Positions 48,401 through 61,828 of a stretch of 64,000 bases of DNA are shown here, one piece after another. The position numbers and the translations under genes were made by a program. Source of the stretch: Gymnorhina tibicen (taxonomy: Eukaryota; Chordata; Aves; Passeriformes; Artamidae); the NCBI GenBank assembly GCA_013399875.1, contig VXAZ01005695.1, forward strand, positions 1 through 64,000. The letters run 5' to 3'. Position 1 is the stretch's first letter. Each line of letters begins with the position of its first letter. Under the pieces are notes generated by a model. It saw nothing but the letters and a program-made list of their open reading frames with translations. It was not told the DNA's origin and did not search any database.

Positions 48401-51400
48401 CCAGCTGCTCCCATAGCTCACCTCCCCTCTGCCTGGCTTCATCTTCCCACATTTATTGCTTTTGGTGTTCTGTTTGCCAGAGGAAGAGTGCCAGCATGAC
48501 CATAAACTCTGTGTTCCCCTGTGGCGAGGCACCTCCACGTTCAAAGGCACTAAGCTGTGCTAATGTTTACGAGAAATATTCTAATTCCAGTGTGTGAAAC
48601 CATCCTCTTGACAACATCATTCTGTGGCTAAGCATTAAAATGTTTATTCAGACTGGACCAAGATCTATTTCAAGTGAAAACCCCACAGTCAAACATTCCT
48701 GCATTCTACAACAGCATTCCCTCAAGCTGAGTGTGACAGGGCAAAACTGGCTGTTGCTGTCTGGGGGACAGAAAGAGTCTCTCCTGCTCATGCATTGTCC
48801 CCTTGTTTCTGAAAAGTGCTGCACAGTCACAGTAAGTGATGGCTCACTAGCTAAGAAGCACTGCTGCCCAGCACTTTCAGGTAACTATGACATGGGCAGT
48901 TCCCCTTTTTAATGCTCTTTGATGTCCATTAAAAATACATATGTCAAAATATGTGCACCAGTTGCCTTTAGCTAAGCATTGGATTTATCTGCATATTCCC
49001 ACCAATCTTCAACTGCAGAAAATTATCTCATGAAAGTTTTCTTCATTTCTAGTTTCTCTGTTTCCTAATGTGAAAAATCTAGTGTCTAATGATGTATGAT
49101 CTGGGTTTTTTCAGGTTTGGTTTGTTGGTTGTTTTTTTTTTTAATCACATTATTAGATTTCTCCCAGAAAGTTTCTCCTTGTGATCTTATAGTATGGATA
49201 ATCTTCAGGGTATTATGGCATGTATCTTCCCAGATGAGTCTAGGAAATGTAATCAGGTGAACAAACAGAAGTATAATTATATATTCCTCCACCTTCTATA
49301 TATGTAAGCATTTGATACATATATAAAAATACAAGGCTTGCATGGATAAAAGTGATTCTTTGCAGACAGGCACTGTGGCAACAAATGTGTGTCTGTCTAC
49401 CTATGTATATCATGCCTTCCTTTTCCAGAGTGTGGTATTACTAACTTGGAAAACCGAAAAATAAGAAGAAATGATCACACGTCCTAAAAAATGATGACAT
49501 TTTAAAACATCAAAATATAGTGAATTCTCTGTCTTTCAGTCTTCAGTGTTCAGGTTCTGCTTTAAGAGATACTTTCAAGCTTAAAAGAAAAGCATTGCTG
49601 AGATTCCTATATAATCAAACCAGGGCTTCAGAAGTCACCATTTGTCATGAGCCACACACTGAATCTGGGAGAGCTGGCAGCAGTGACAGTATTACAATTA
49701 AGAATAACATTTTTTCCAGATAGGATAAACACCATTTGTCACTTCGTAAACTTTTGGATGTGAAAATGGACCTATGACTATTTTATTTTCTCATCCAGAT
49801 GTAGATGATGTTGCTTCATCTTCTGACAATGTATTAGTAGACATCATTAAATGAAATTTAAAGCCTCCTCTCTTTCAGCTCCCCTCCTTATTCCCCAATT
49901 TTGACACTGTTTTCTTGATCACTGATACAGAAGCCATCCAAGTGCTTTATTACTGATTGGCTGTACCCCTTCATACTCAAAATGTGCTATACCAGAAAAG
50001 GAAGATCCAAAAAGGATGACAAAGAAGTGTGTGGAAATATGTGAAGCTGTTAATGTCCATACTGCAAAAATCTGGTATTGGTTATGGCAGTACATTTAAG
50101 AACTGCAGGTCTAGGGTCAGTATGACAGAGGTAAATTTGTAGCTAAACTGGATGCCTGGGTATCTTTTTGTTATGACAGTTGCACTCCTTACAGAAATGT
50201 CAATAAAGCTGTTAGCTATCCGTTCCATATGTCAGCAAACAGGAGAGGGATGTGTGTGACCACATCTAGGGGTGCAGCTGGGAATGCTTACTGCAGCACT
50301 GCAGAGCAGAGGAAACTAGAAAGGATCCTGGCCAGGATTTCCAGATATTCCCAATGTAATATTCTGGTGCGCATCATCCAGGAAATCTGTGTGAGTGCTG
50401 GGTGTATAATAATTTTGAACACCTCTGAAAATCCTTCAGCCAAAAGAAGCATGCCACTAAGTGAAGCACAACTTCAGGGTGCTGGATGGACCATTGTTTT
50501 TCTCAACAAAGTTAAAAAGGGATTTTTAATGACCGCAGATAAATAGCATCCAGGTAATGCCTCTTGCTGCTGAGATGTCATAACAATGTATCTCCTAAGG
50601 GACACGAAGGAAAATCAGCCAAAAAATGGCCAGCAGCACATCTTGTAGTTCTTATGTATTTCTTTCTGAAATCTCTCTCTTGCTCTCGTATGCCCAGCTG
50701 TGAGCCACAGGGGCATCTCCTTGAAGGATTTTGCCTCCTTGAGTGACTATCAGAGTTCTGCTTGCTGGAGTGCTCTGCTCCTGCCTGGGCTTTGGACACT
50801 AACAAGTCATAATCTTTCCAACTGTTTTTCTTTTATTGGTCTGGATTTTGATTTTTTTTTTTTCCCAGACAGTACCCTCCAAAGTGTTGAGAGGCAGCTT
50901 GGATGCAGATGTTCAGGCTGGAAGCCTCTCTCCCTCACAAAGCCAAAGAAAATGTAGATGCCTTGGCAGACTCATCACAAGAGACACACAGGTCCTCTCT
51001 GCCCACCCCTGTCCTCACCTTGGCAAGTGGTGGTGACCATATTTGGGGGAGAGAAGCGTGACTGGGCTGCTCCCTCTGCCCTCCATTGAGGACACTGTCC
51101 TTGCTGGGTTGATGCCTGTGTTAGTCTGCACTCAATACTGCAGAAGAAGAGCACAACAATGAGCACCAACGATTCACCTCGTTCACTAAAAACTACTCAC
51201 CAAAAAGGAATGGTAACTTAAAGGAAGACACTGTATTTACAGTTCTTGAGAGACAACACCCTACAGCTACCACTAGGAACAAAGCAATGACTTAGTGGGG
51301 GACAAAAGTTCCACATACAAGAAGATGAGATGAAGCTTGTTAGAAACTGCAAAGTGACATAACCTAAAAAACTCAAGTAAGTGCTGAACAGCCTCAGCTT

Positions 51401-52545
51401 AGTTCTGTGTATTGCAATAGTCTTTCCCCACACTGTTGCACATGCTGCCTTCACCAAGGCCAGGTACACTGTGATGGGCCATGAATGACACGGGTGCTGT
51501 GCCCAAGCTTCACCCCATTGTTTAAGGCCTGGTTTCCTGCCCAGTGGGCAGCCCCAGCCTTGCCCTCTGCTCCCACATGAGAAGCAGTGCACTGAGGCAA
51601 AGCCCTCTGCTTTGTCCCCCATATGGCATCCCGGTTCTGGGGAGAATGAGGACCAGCCAGAAGGATGGGCCTTTCACCCTCCTCTGTTCCTAAAATACCT
51701 TGTTTATAACCTTAAATATCCTGGACACTTGGCATTGCCACTGTCTTTGATCCTCTGACATCTACTCTGGCTGCCTGCAGTTTCCAGCCTGGGAAGGATG
51801 GAAATTTCATGATAGTCCCCCTCCATTTAAGCACGTGCCTGCCTTAGGTCATCCCTGGTGAGATGACTTGCAAAGCTCACTGTGCTCTGGGTGCTGCCTT
51901 GCCTGTCTTCCTGGGGCCGTGAAAAGAACACTCGCAGCTGGTTCACAATGCACAAGATCAGAGGCACCAGAAAAAGTGTTTGTGTGTCAAGAAAGCTAGA
52001 AACAGATCAGCATGAGGCAGTGAGAGGCACAGGTGCCTTTTGAGCAGGAGAAAAGAGGAACTTGGCAAGCCTTTTGATGTGTCTCAGTGAGCAAGCAGCA
52101 ACATCAACAAAGACAGGAAAAGATTTAGAAAAGCATACTTGTAATAGCTGAACACAAAACTGTTCAAAAGTGACAATTTTGATAGCTTCAGAGACAATTT
52201 GCCTTGTGTTGTGCCTGATTTGCTGTCATTTCACATAATATGAAAACTTGAAAATAAGGCAAAGTCAAAATGTTCTGGAGATGTAATGGCTGCTTTGTTT
52301 CCTAAGCTAACATCTTGCCTCAGGTGAACTTTCTCCATTCTACAGTCAAAGGTGGAAAGTGTCCATAGGCCTCAAGATGGGGATGATTTAGGCTGTATTA
52401 TTTAGAGCTACTCTAAGTGAGGGGAGAGACAAGGATATGAAAACAATCCTCCCCTTTTACCTTTCTGCTTGCCCTCCTACAGGGATAAATCTCCACTTGC
52501 CGTGGGCTTTGCTATGACCCTGGTCTGGGAAGCTCAGGTGTTTAA
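45420..52545. other. Intergenic stretch: no gene or clear transposon recognised
   Basis: Open frames reach 134 codons (46480-46884 minus and 51218-51622 minus), but their translations carry no domain I know and no flanking splice pattern. Short T-rich runs occur near 49129 and 50850. I see nothing else to annotate. Confidence 0.55.
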
Positions 52546-52627
52546 CCAACTGTCCTGGGCTGCAGTGTATTCTATTACCATGAGTTGTTGAGACCAGGTG
52601 TAGCAATGTTCCTTGCCTCCTCCCTCT

Positions 52628-52735
52628 GGACTATCTCCTGTTAATGGGCCCAACGATGCCTTGCTGTATGACTCAGAGATAACCCAAACCTGGACTATCT
52701 CCTGTTAATGGGCCCATCAGTGCCTTGCCCCATGA
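52628..52735 (+). repeat. Internal tandem repeat in the LTR, period 64
   Basis: 'ggactatctcctgttaatgg' plus 'gccca' occurs at 52628-52652 and again at 52692-52716. The similarity then continues with mismatches up to a shared 'atgactca'. Duplicated U3 blocks of this kind often carry transcription-factor sites; that function is inference. Confidence 0.9.
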
Positions 52736-52793
52736 CTCACCATCCCATTGTGAGATGTTCCGCCCAGGGGGAAGGAACCAAGCATTCCCACCT

Positions 52794-52800
52794 GGATAAA
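52794..52800 (+). promoter_or_regulatory. TATA-like box of the solo LTR
   Basis: GGATAAA lies about 245 bases into the LTR, downstream of the duplicated U3-like block and upstream of the poly(A) signal. This is the order expected for U3-R-U5. Confidence 0.4.
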
Positions 52801-52877
52801 ATCTGGGGCCTGGAACAGCAGAGGCAGACTTACCTACTGGGATCCCAGAGAACAAGATCTACACCATTGGATTTTCT

Positions 52878-52934
52878 GAGGAAGACCAGACCCTCCTACA
52901 GCACTGCTGGACCTTCAGAGGAAGACCAGACCCT
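52878..52934 (+). repeat. Second short direct repeat in the LTR, period 40
   Basis: 'gaggaagaccagaccct' occurs at 52878-52894 and 52918-52934, inside the presumed R/U5 half. Direct observation. Confidence 0.95.
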
Positions 52935-53079
52935 TCAACAGAACCATCACTCCAGGAGGACTGCAGTCACCATCTAATTGGACTGTTACCAACCCCCCGA
53001 TTATCAGGGGGTCAGGTTTGTGCTCTGGCCTTGTCAGCGGGTTGTTTTTTTGCGCTACTGCATTTATTTTATTTTTCCT

Positions 53080-53085
53080 ATTAAA
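53080..53085 (+). terminator. ATTAAA polyadenylation signal of the solo LTR
   Basis: The ATTAAA variant is followed by 'ttgtatttctgacttgg'. It lies 51 bases before the LTR end, a normal R/U5 position. Confidence 0.5.
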
Positions 53086-53141
53086 TTGTATTTCTGACTT
53101 GGACTCTCTCACTAGTTTGCTTTTCAAACTAGCACACCAAC

Positions 53142-56100
53142 AAAGTCAAACAAAGTAGAATCTGAAACAAGGACTGTGACTAATTAAGCTGTTATCTTGT
53201 GAGCACATTCAGATGAAAGTTCCCGGGAAGAGAATACAAAAATCGTAAGTAGCTGTAAAGTCATTCTTTTCACCAACCTTAAAGCAGGGTATCCCATAAT
53301 AACTCACAGCTGTGCATATTTGATCCCCATCTAGTATCAGATGCATTATTTACATCCTTATTACTGGCAGTGGAGTTGGACAGAAATGATAGGAATATCT
53401 GTTACACCTGGTGGGAGACAAGCATTTTGCATAGCTCACACTTGTAGCTGAGCATGGCCCAGAAAGGCAGGGGCAGAGGAGGTAGGAAAGCAACTGAGCT
53501 CAGAGAAACTAGAACTCCTTACAAATCAGATAAATGGGAAGAGGAAGTGTATTTTGGAGTGTGAGCAGACACTCAGTAGGTGGGAGAAAGAAAATTTTCT
53601 CACTTTGCCTCTATCCAGAGCTGCAGCAAAGAGCAGTTGAAGTGAGGAGAGGCAGGAGTGGAGAGAATTAGCAATGCATGAGGCACCAGCACGCTTCAGA
53701 GAGTGAGCTGAAGTCCTTGTTAGTAGTGTCCTTTGATTGACACTTGATGGCCTGTGCTAAAGGTAAGGGGTCAGGCAGGTTTCTTGGCCACCAACCCAGG
53801 CAGGGAGCTGCTTCCTGGCTCGGAGATGTCTAATAAGGCACAAAGGGCTTTGGCACTCCCCTAAAAGAGATGGTGAGGCACACCACACCCTATGGTGATC
53901 AGGCAGTCTCCTGCCGGCAGGAGTCCCGGGACTGCTGTCATGTAGCCTGCTTGTGGAGGTGACTGGTGACAGCTTTTATATGGATGACTGCCCATGGGGA
54001 AACAGATGGACACCACCAATTATGCTTCTGCAGAGCTCTTGACAGCTGGTGGCAGCTGAAAACTTTGCCTCCTTTTCAGTGAGGTCTAGAACAAAAGCAT
54101 GAAAAGCTGTGTTTTCTATACCTGAAAACCATTTTGGCTCCTTCATGCTGTCTCATAGGCACCCTGGAACAGATTACTTCTGCTGTCTTTACATAAATGC
54201 TCCAAACTCCTTGCTGGACAGAAGGGACAGCCTTCCAGACAGGCTGCCAGGCAGAATGGCTTGGCTCTTCTGCTGCCTCATTGTTATTAACAGAAGCGTA
54301 TTCCAGGGCCACATCCAGCTGCAGGCAGAAGCAGTCAGGAAGCTAGCACACAACCTCCCATACGCCATCTGCTCTAAAAACTGGAATCCAACCCCAATCC
54401 AGCCCTTCAGGCAGTAACATGACTATACCCAAGTCAGCTGAAGCCAAACTCTCCGTTTGAATAAGCAGACCTCCAAGTATGACTTCTCTGATGCACACTG
54501 TAGCACCATGCTGGATCATCACACATAAGATGAAATTAGCCTTTTTCCTGCCCTGAGCTCCAAGTCAGAGCCGATTTTTCACAATTGGTCCACGTGGGTC
54601 GTAAAACAGTAGCACAAGATTGCAAAATCTCTGCATGCTGGCCTGGCTGCAGAGGAGGAACGTGAGGAAGAACTCAGCAGCGTGAGGCTCACATCTGGTC
54701 AAGTTCCTGTATACACGAAGGGTTTAAACTCAAGCACGTTACCAGCTGCAGTCACCCAAGGCAGCCAAGGCTCAATGACAAGCAAAACCTCTGTGTATGG
54801 AGGTCACAGGAAGAAAAAAGGTCCAGAGCTGTATGAAAGGGCATGGCCCCTTTGGAGGACCTCTGAGCAGTGGCCCCCAGGGGAGGCATAGCTGCCAGTG
54901 TGCATAATTGCCAAGAGGTTTACAGGGAAAACCCACAGCACAGCCGGACTCTTAATGTTGTCCAGATCAAAGCAGCTCTGTGGTTTAGAAAATGTGTCAT
55001 CAGAGGGAGGGAAAAAAATTAATGGCAACCTCTTCCAGGACAGCCTAGTAGTGCCCACTTGGTACAAACACCTTGTGTGAGATTTGTATAACCCTCACAG
55101 ACATCTGGAAAACTGCCAATGGCATGAGAAAAGAGGGTAGAGCAGCCCTGGCAGCCCCAGACCAAAGACAAGCTCATGTGCATGGTTTGTAGGTTTGTAG
55201 GCTACACCACATTGCAGCCAGTTCAGCCTGCTTTCCACTTCCAGGGCACCTGGACAATTTTGACTGGTCTTGCATCTTCTCTAGTGTTTCATGGTGATTT
55301 GGGAAAACGTAAGGAGACACGGCTTCAGCTTTCCAGACGCTTCCCTTGCAAGGCAGCCTTGCACAGGACAGCTACAGAAAAACTCCTTATATTCCAAGTT
55401 CTTCTGTGCAGAGGTGAGGTGCAGATGCACCTCAGCATTTGCTGTTTGGAGACTATCCTACCCTTGAGACCTTTATCTAACTCACCTGATTTGCCCTAAC
55501 TCCAGGGTAAGGGCAAATCACTCCATGTGACTGGTGTAAGCAAGCAGTAGGACAAGCCTGGTGTGGGGAAATATGTTTTGTTAGCACATTCCATCCATCC
55601 AGTTATCCACAGATGCCTAACAAGACCCAGGAAGGCAGCCACAGGCCAGGCAGCTCAGACTTCATCTGTAATTGCTTCTTGTGCAACAAGCTGCAATCAT
55701 ATGAGAGCTACAAACATTAAGATTATTGCCCCACCAGGAACATAAGCGGGAGGAGAGACCTCCCTGACACAATTTTAGTTCAGATCATCTCAGGAACTCT
55801 GTGTGCTATGAGAATCACAACTCATGGGCTAAATCCTGAAGGCCTTGCTCAGTATTTTTCTGGAACTGAAAAGCGTTTGTGGAGGCTGTGCAGAAGCCTT
55901 ACCTGGATAAACGCTTTGAGACCAGGACCCTGCTTTCCCTCAGCAGATATGTAGCCCCACAAAAGCCTGCTTTGCTTTACAAAGCACAGGAAAGGGATTC
56001 TCTGCCCTGAGGAATCCACAGTGTAGGAGATGTCAATACGAGGATGGGCAGCCTCTTAGTCTTGTAGTTGATTAGTCTCCATTAACCTTTAGGTCTTTTA

Positions 56101-59100
56101 GATTTTGCCATATTTGAAACAAACAAATAAACAAACAATTCCAATGTTGTTGTGAATCCCTTTAGAAACCTAAGGTAGCAGACCACTCTTGTATGTTTTC
56201 CGGTGAGACTTGACAAGAGCAGAGGCTGGGCAGCTTCAGAGGAATTCTTGCTGGTTCATAATGTTATGGCAGGTGCTGACTGGGGGTATATTTCTCAGCC
56301 CTACCAGGAAAATGGAGAGAGAGCTGGGAAAGAACAGGCATCTGAATCCTTGCATTGAAACAGGTGATTAAGTACTACTCTGTGCAGCACTGTGTATGTT
56401 CTAGTAATGCCCACTGAACCAGTGAAGGCAAGGGGTTCTGTGGCATTGGGTACAGACACTCAGCCTATAGTAGGCTGGGGGCATTGTTTCTTACAGAACA
56501 CAACAAGAGGTCACACAGAAAGATGCCTCTCCTCTTCAGTATTTATCATTAGGGCTGAGGCTCTTTTCAAGGATTCCCTGCCCTCCGATCTCTGACAGAC
56601 TGTGGTCAAATGAGAACACAAATTTCACTGATAAGGTTGTAAAATATGCCAATTGAATGTCAGATACAGTTAAAAAGGAAGATAATAGTGATGTGATAGC
56701 TCATGGGGAGGAGACTGCTGAATCAGTTGTAAAAATGGACAGTATGTTAAAGGAAGCAGCAGAGCCCAAGCAGAGCAAAAAGGTTTTACACTGCACAGCA
56801 GAAGTAAAATCTGGGTGATAGTGCAGGAAGCTTTACTATGAGCACACCAGTCACTGTGTGGTTTGGAATATCTTCAGGGAAATCACCCTCTTATGACATC
56901 CAAATGGTTTTGGGATAGCTTCCAGAGATACCTGTGATTTCACTACATTAATGTGTTGCATTAGATTCCCTGGTACACTGATTTTCAACCTGGACATCTA
57001 TCTAGCTGAACTGTCTCTGAGTGTTGGTGGTGTGTGTCCTTAAAGAAATTAGTTCTTTAACACTGTCTGAGCAGCACCAGGGATATAGCAAGGAGAGGAA
57101 ATCCCCCATGCACACCCCATTATCAGGATCACAAGGACAACATCCCTATTCCTTATTTGCATCAGCTGCTGTGGCATATATGCTCCAGGTCACGCAGGAA
57201 TGGCCATACAACTCCTGCCACTCAGGCTACAGCCCTACACATATTTGCACAAGAAAAGGCTGGAGACTGAGGTGGAGGAGGAAGGAAAAGGCTGGGTAGA
57301 GTACTGCACTGCTCTAGCAATGAGAGTTGGTGAGGGGCAGGACAGGTGTCACAGTGCCCTTTCGGCCACCCCAAAGCACCTCAGCAGAACCGAGAGGTGA
57401 TGTGGTACAGGTGAAGAGGACCTTGCCTGTACCTCAGAAGAAAGCGAGGCACAGGGAAGAGCTCTTACTTTCCTGGCTCATGGTTTCTTGCTTATGCTGT
57501 TTCTGAGATAGTAGTGACCCCACATGAAGCTTCAGGCACAGAAAACAGGCCACTTCACCCTAATCTCAGCCTCATTTACTGCCTTGTGTTCCAGTTATTA
57601 CAGAAAAGTTGGAGCAGACAGACCCTGGCAGCTCAGCCTGGCACACCCTTGGGCCCCTTGGGTACTGGGGCCGTCCACTGGTACACCACGCCCTGGGCAC
57701 TCTGTTGGAGTGCTCTGCCTCTCCCTTCCCAGCCGCACAGGCACCCTCCTTGTCCCCAGCATACTCCTGGGTCTCCACCGAGCCAGAGCTCCCACTTTGG
57801 CCAAGCTGAAGGAAAAGCAGCAGAGAAAGCAAACGCTCTGCAGCCGTGAGAGGGTGTTTCTGTGTAAACTGTCAGTGTACCTAGTAGTACTGACACACAC
57901 ACAGCCCTGGCACAAATGCACTCAGCTGTAACTTTCACACAACAAAACTCCAGACAAGCCTAAGCTGGTGGTGGGAGCTGAGGCCATGGCAAGGGAGCAG
58001 GTTTCTGGCCACCAACAGCAGAAATTTGGGTTAATCTTTCATATCAACAAATCTTCTCTTTACATTTAAAACTCCCTCTCATCTTTCTGCCTTCATACTC
58101 TACACCAAACTTGCTTACCTGCTGGTGACTTACTGCTAGTGAATCAGATGAAATAACCATTTTTCTTGCACTATCACAAAGCCCCATTTTGGGGTAACTG
58201 CATGTGTGGAATTTTCCAGATGATTGTGATAAGCAGCCCATGTGAACAGAAAAATAAACAGTATGGCTTTTAGATGTTCCTCAAATTGCCCTGGATTGTT
58301 TCCGCAACACCTGCACAGGCCCTTAACCAAAGCCTCTGGCTGCCTCCAAGTGAAACGGGGCATTTGATGCTATCACGACAACCAGATGCCAAGCAGAGAA
58401 TTTAGAAAGTGTCAGCAAACAATACTGGAGTTGTTGGGATATCTAAAAGTGTCTCGAGCAGCTGTAGCCAGCTAGAGTACATAAAAGGGAATAGCAATTA
58501 ATTCACAGTGGTCCACACCATTGATCTAACACACACAAAAGGGAGGAGCAGGTGACTAAATGTCATGCTTCTGGCTTGTACCTGAAACCCAGGTAACAGA
58601 TTTCCAGTTCCTTACCAGATACGGTAGAAAAAAATGTGTAGTGATGTACTGCAGTGGCTGTGGAGTCAGGTAACTGATAAGAGGGGTTGTTTTCTCTAAA
58701 CCACAGACAAATGAAAAGTTTCAAGTCAGTTGCTTCCCTCCTATTGTTTTCTTGAATATATTTTAATTTTCACATTTAGCTGAATTATTTCTAATTGGTG
58801 GTATGTTATATAAATCCCTCTTACCTGAAATCAGATTTTTTACAGATTCTTCCATCCACTCCTGCTCTTCTTAAAGCCAACAGAAGCTTTGTTGATACTA
58901 GCTCCAGTGCAGATTCTGGTCATGAGAACCAGTGTATCAGCATCAGAAAGGTGAAGACATGTACATGGGATAACCGTGTACCTCCCTCCACATGTGTGCT
59001 TTAGCAAAAGGCACAGAAAGGGCATGTTTAGAGGGCAGTCCCATGTCTGGGCTCGGCAGGGATGCTGTGCTTGCTCTATGAACCAAATGCCCTCAGATGA

Positions 59101-61620
59101 TATGTTGTACAGCAACATACATGCCCAGGCTAGAGTAAAAGGACTTGAAGGGGCTCCTGGGATGATCAAGCTGAGCTCTTGACTGCCACAAACACTGAAT
59201 CTTAATTCCCAATATGAATTTTCAGACAGGACACTTCATACCACATGATAGCCAGCCTGTCCAGCCCCTTGCCTGTGTGTGTGAGCTGGTTTGTCACTGT
59301 GCATCTGCTTGTCAGAGCCCCTGAGGTTATCATGTGTCCCTGAAAAACCTTTGAATGGCCTGGCAGTCTTGTTCCCCAGCCTTAAGCATCGAGCTATATG
59401 AGGGAAGAAGGCCCTACACCTTATTGCTCCTGCAGCTACATCTGTTGGTCTTGGTCTGTCCCTTGACCCCTTCCAAAACTCCTCAGTTGCCATTTTCCTA
59501 GAGTGGACCCCCTGCTTCACATCTTTTACAGCCTGCCCCATGCCCAGGACTCTGTCCTCCCTCATCTCTCTGCCACACAGCCGAGCCTTTCGGTCCTTCG
59601 CATCCCTGGTCGCTCACAGGGTCACCTGCACACTCCTTCCCCAGAAATCTTCTGCACTTTCAAACGTCTGCCTTCCCCATCCCTGGTGAGCATTTGGCTG
59701 CAGCACCAGCTCCATGGCCCACAGGTGATCCAAAAGAGGCAAAAAGAGAGCATCCCTGTGACACTGATACCTACATCTCCCTCTCTTTGCTTGTATTGTC
59801 AAATGGCACCGAAAGGTACCAGAAAGGTGCAGGCATGGGATATCATCCAGATACAGCTTATATCTCTTCTGTGAATTACAAGCAGGAAAACCTACGGGGT
59901 GGTTGTGGGCAGTTCCCAAAAACAGCCTCGGTGTTTTTCTTCAGTGGGCGCTGCACCTCAGGTAGTCCTTCAAGGCTGGAGCTGAGGCAGCACACAGCAG
60001 CTTGGGGACTGCTCTGTGCATGGACATGAATTCAAAGGTCACAAGAAATGCAGAGGCTCTTGGAGTCATGCACAAAATCTGGCTGTGCCAGATGAGCTGG
60101 GAACACCATGCACAGAGCAGACACTAGAGCCACATAGCCCATGGAAAAAAAATCAGCCCAAAGGCTTGAAAGGAGACAAATTTCTTACAAACCATACTTT
60201 TCCTGCAATACCAAAAAATTGTGCTCAAGAAACCTACCTCTTCTTTTAGAAAAATTCACCTGACTTGCTCCTTCTCTTGAGAAATATTTCCAAGCCCAAA
60301 GTGAGTGCAAACAGATGTGAGTATGTCAGAGGCTGTGAAAAGCTGGAGAATCTTTATGGGAAATGGCAGCCCCAAAGAAATACACCCAAGGCTGACTTTG
60401 AAACTTTGAAAATGATGGTAAAGAGTGGTGTCAAAGGGGATGACTTTCATGAAATATCCAGACAGCTCATCTGTTCTGTAGCTCTCAGTGCTCCTGCTAC
60501 CTTCCCAAAGGCACTCCTGATTCTCCCTGCCTGGCTACCAAAACCTCTGCTGCTTGTCTCAGGATATAGCCTGGGATTTTTTTTTATCATTCTGTAGTGC
60601 AATGACAATGTAATATTTAAGAGGAGTATGAAATTAAATGTGGTCTCAAACTAGGTCTCTTCGTGAGTGGTGCATAAGGTGCATTATTCATTTTCATATT
60701 TGATTCATTCCAAAACTCCATTTGTGGATCCTGTTGATGTGTGCTGACCTGAAGCAGCACAGAATGAGTGTTTCTCACCACAGAATGTATTGGGATCCAC
60801 ACCACATCTTGGAGAGCTCTCCTCTACTTCTTGGGTATCTTGAACATAACCATAGAAGTTCTTATCTGGATTCAGATGGCTCAGTGGCTTGGGCTGTGAT
60901 CTGCAGTTAAAGGTGGCTTGGTGCTCTCTGGGCTCATTTTTCAGAACTGCTGAGCATCAAACTCAGCTTCAGGAGCTAAGCTTTGAAATTATAAGTATTA
61001 TTTAGTGATGGATACTGTGAAAAAATAGGTATAGCTCAAATTGCATCCCTCAAGTTTTTTAATTTTTCACTTTAATCTATCTCAGTTTTGCCAAATCAAA
61101 ACTACCTTGCCTTAGTCTAGCTCAGTTTGCCATTAGCTATGGACATCACCCCTACAGAAGAGTGGAAACAACCATTTCTTTCCAGTAGCAGTGTTTGAAC
61201 GGCATGCAGCAACTAGGATGTAAATTCACCCATGGAACAGTCAGGGGAAAATCAGTTTTGCCTCATTGCTCAATAAGTTAGAACTGCACATTTCAAACAC
61301 TGAATGAGGTGATGAAAAAGCTAAAACCAGAATATATGATCAGGTAATTAGCAGCATGCAAAGGGACTGAATTAAAGTGGCAAAGGACTCCCTGGTCCTA
61401 GTCTTTCCAATCTCTATCTGCTTGACTTTGCAGCCTTAATGTTCTTTGAACACAGATTTTGAGTTACAAATTAATGTTTGTGTGTGAATCTGTGGTTTAT
61501 ATTACAGGATTACCCTCATTTCCCCCTCAAGACAAGATGCACCAGTACAGGCATAGCATCTGATCCACAAAGCTTACAGTCTAAGGAAACTAGTACAGGA
61601 ACAAAGGAGAAATAAAGCTT
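53142..61620. other. Intergenic stretch: no gene recognised
   Basis: This stretch has a somewhat higher GC content than the left half of the window and many 60-135-codon frames on both strands, densest at 57.5-57.95 kb and 59.2-60.0 kb. Overlapping frames on opposite strands give unrelated peptides, the mark of GC-rich non-coding DNA. No domain, RNA gene or well-preserved transposon is recognised. Confidence 0.55.
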
Positions 61621-61633
61621 AAACACATATGGT

Positions 61634-61667
61634 TGTGTGTGTATATATATGCACACACACATACACA
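61634..61667. repeat. (TG)n(TA)n(CA)n alternating pyrimidine-purine tract, near-palindromic
   Basis: All 34 bases alternate pyrimidine and purine: a TG block, a TA block, then a CA block broken by one TA step. The first 26 bases match their own reverse complement with only two mismatches. Confidence 0.95.
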
Positions 61668-61769
61668 GGAGTGCATCTCTATATTTATGTTACATATGTG
61701 CTGATTTAAATACTGAACATTTTTAATATATGTATATGCGTAGAGCATTTGCAGAACTATATATGCGTA

Positions 61770-61828
61770 TGTATATACATGTGCATATATATATTATATA
61801 TATGTATATATATATATATTTATATATG
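61770..61828. repeat. (TA)n-rich microsatellite
   Basis: Long runs of TA with TG and ATT interruptions, ending in 'tttatatatg'. The minus-strand frame across it translates to Tyr-Ile repeats and is not a gene. Confidence 0.95.

Larger units (their letters stand above)
52551..53136 (+). mobile_element. Solo endogenous-retrovirus LTR, 586 bp, with 5-bp target-site duplication
   Basis: The element begins TGTCCTGGGCTGCAG and ends ACTAGCACA (TGT...ACA termini). It is flanked on both sides by CCAAC (52546-52550 and 53137-53141), an exact 5-bp duplication. It has LTR architecture: a TATA-like GGATAAA at 52794-52800 and, near the end, ATTAAA at 53080-53085 followed by a T/GT-rich segment. With the duplication directly after the 3' end, there is no primer-binding site or internal region, so this is a solo LTR left by recombination. 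A 5-bp duplication is commonest for the ERVL-like group, which I infer with low certainty. It encodes no protein; the open frames across it are incidental. Confidence 0.9.

Noticed and set aside
51218..51622. 134-codon minus-strand open frame
   Set aside because: No recognisable family or splice partners. Its Cys/Ser/Trp-rich mix is typical of non-coding translation.
57514..57938. Cluster of 66-135-codon frames on both strands
   Set aside because: Overlapping frames in opposite directions give unrelated peptides. This is the result of local GC richness, with no motif supporting any one of them.
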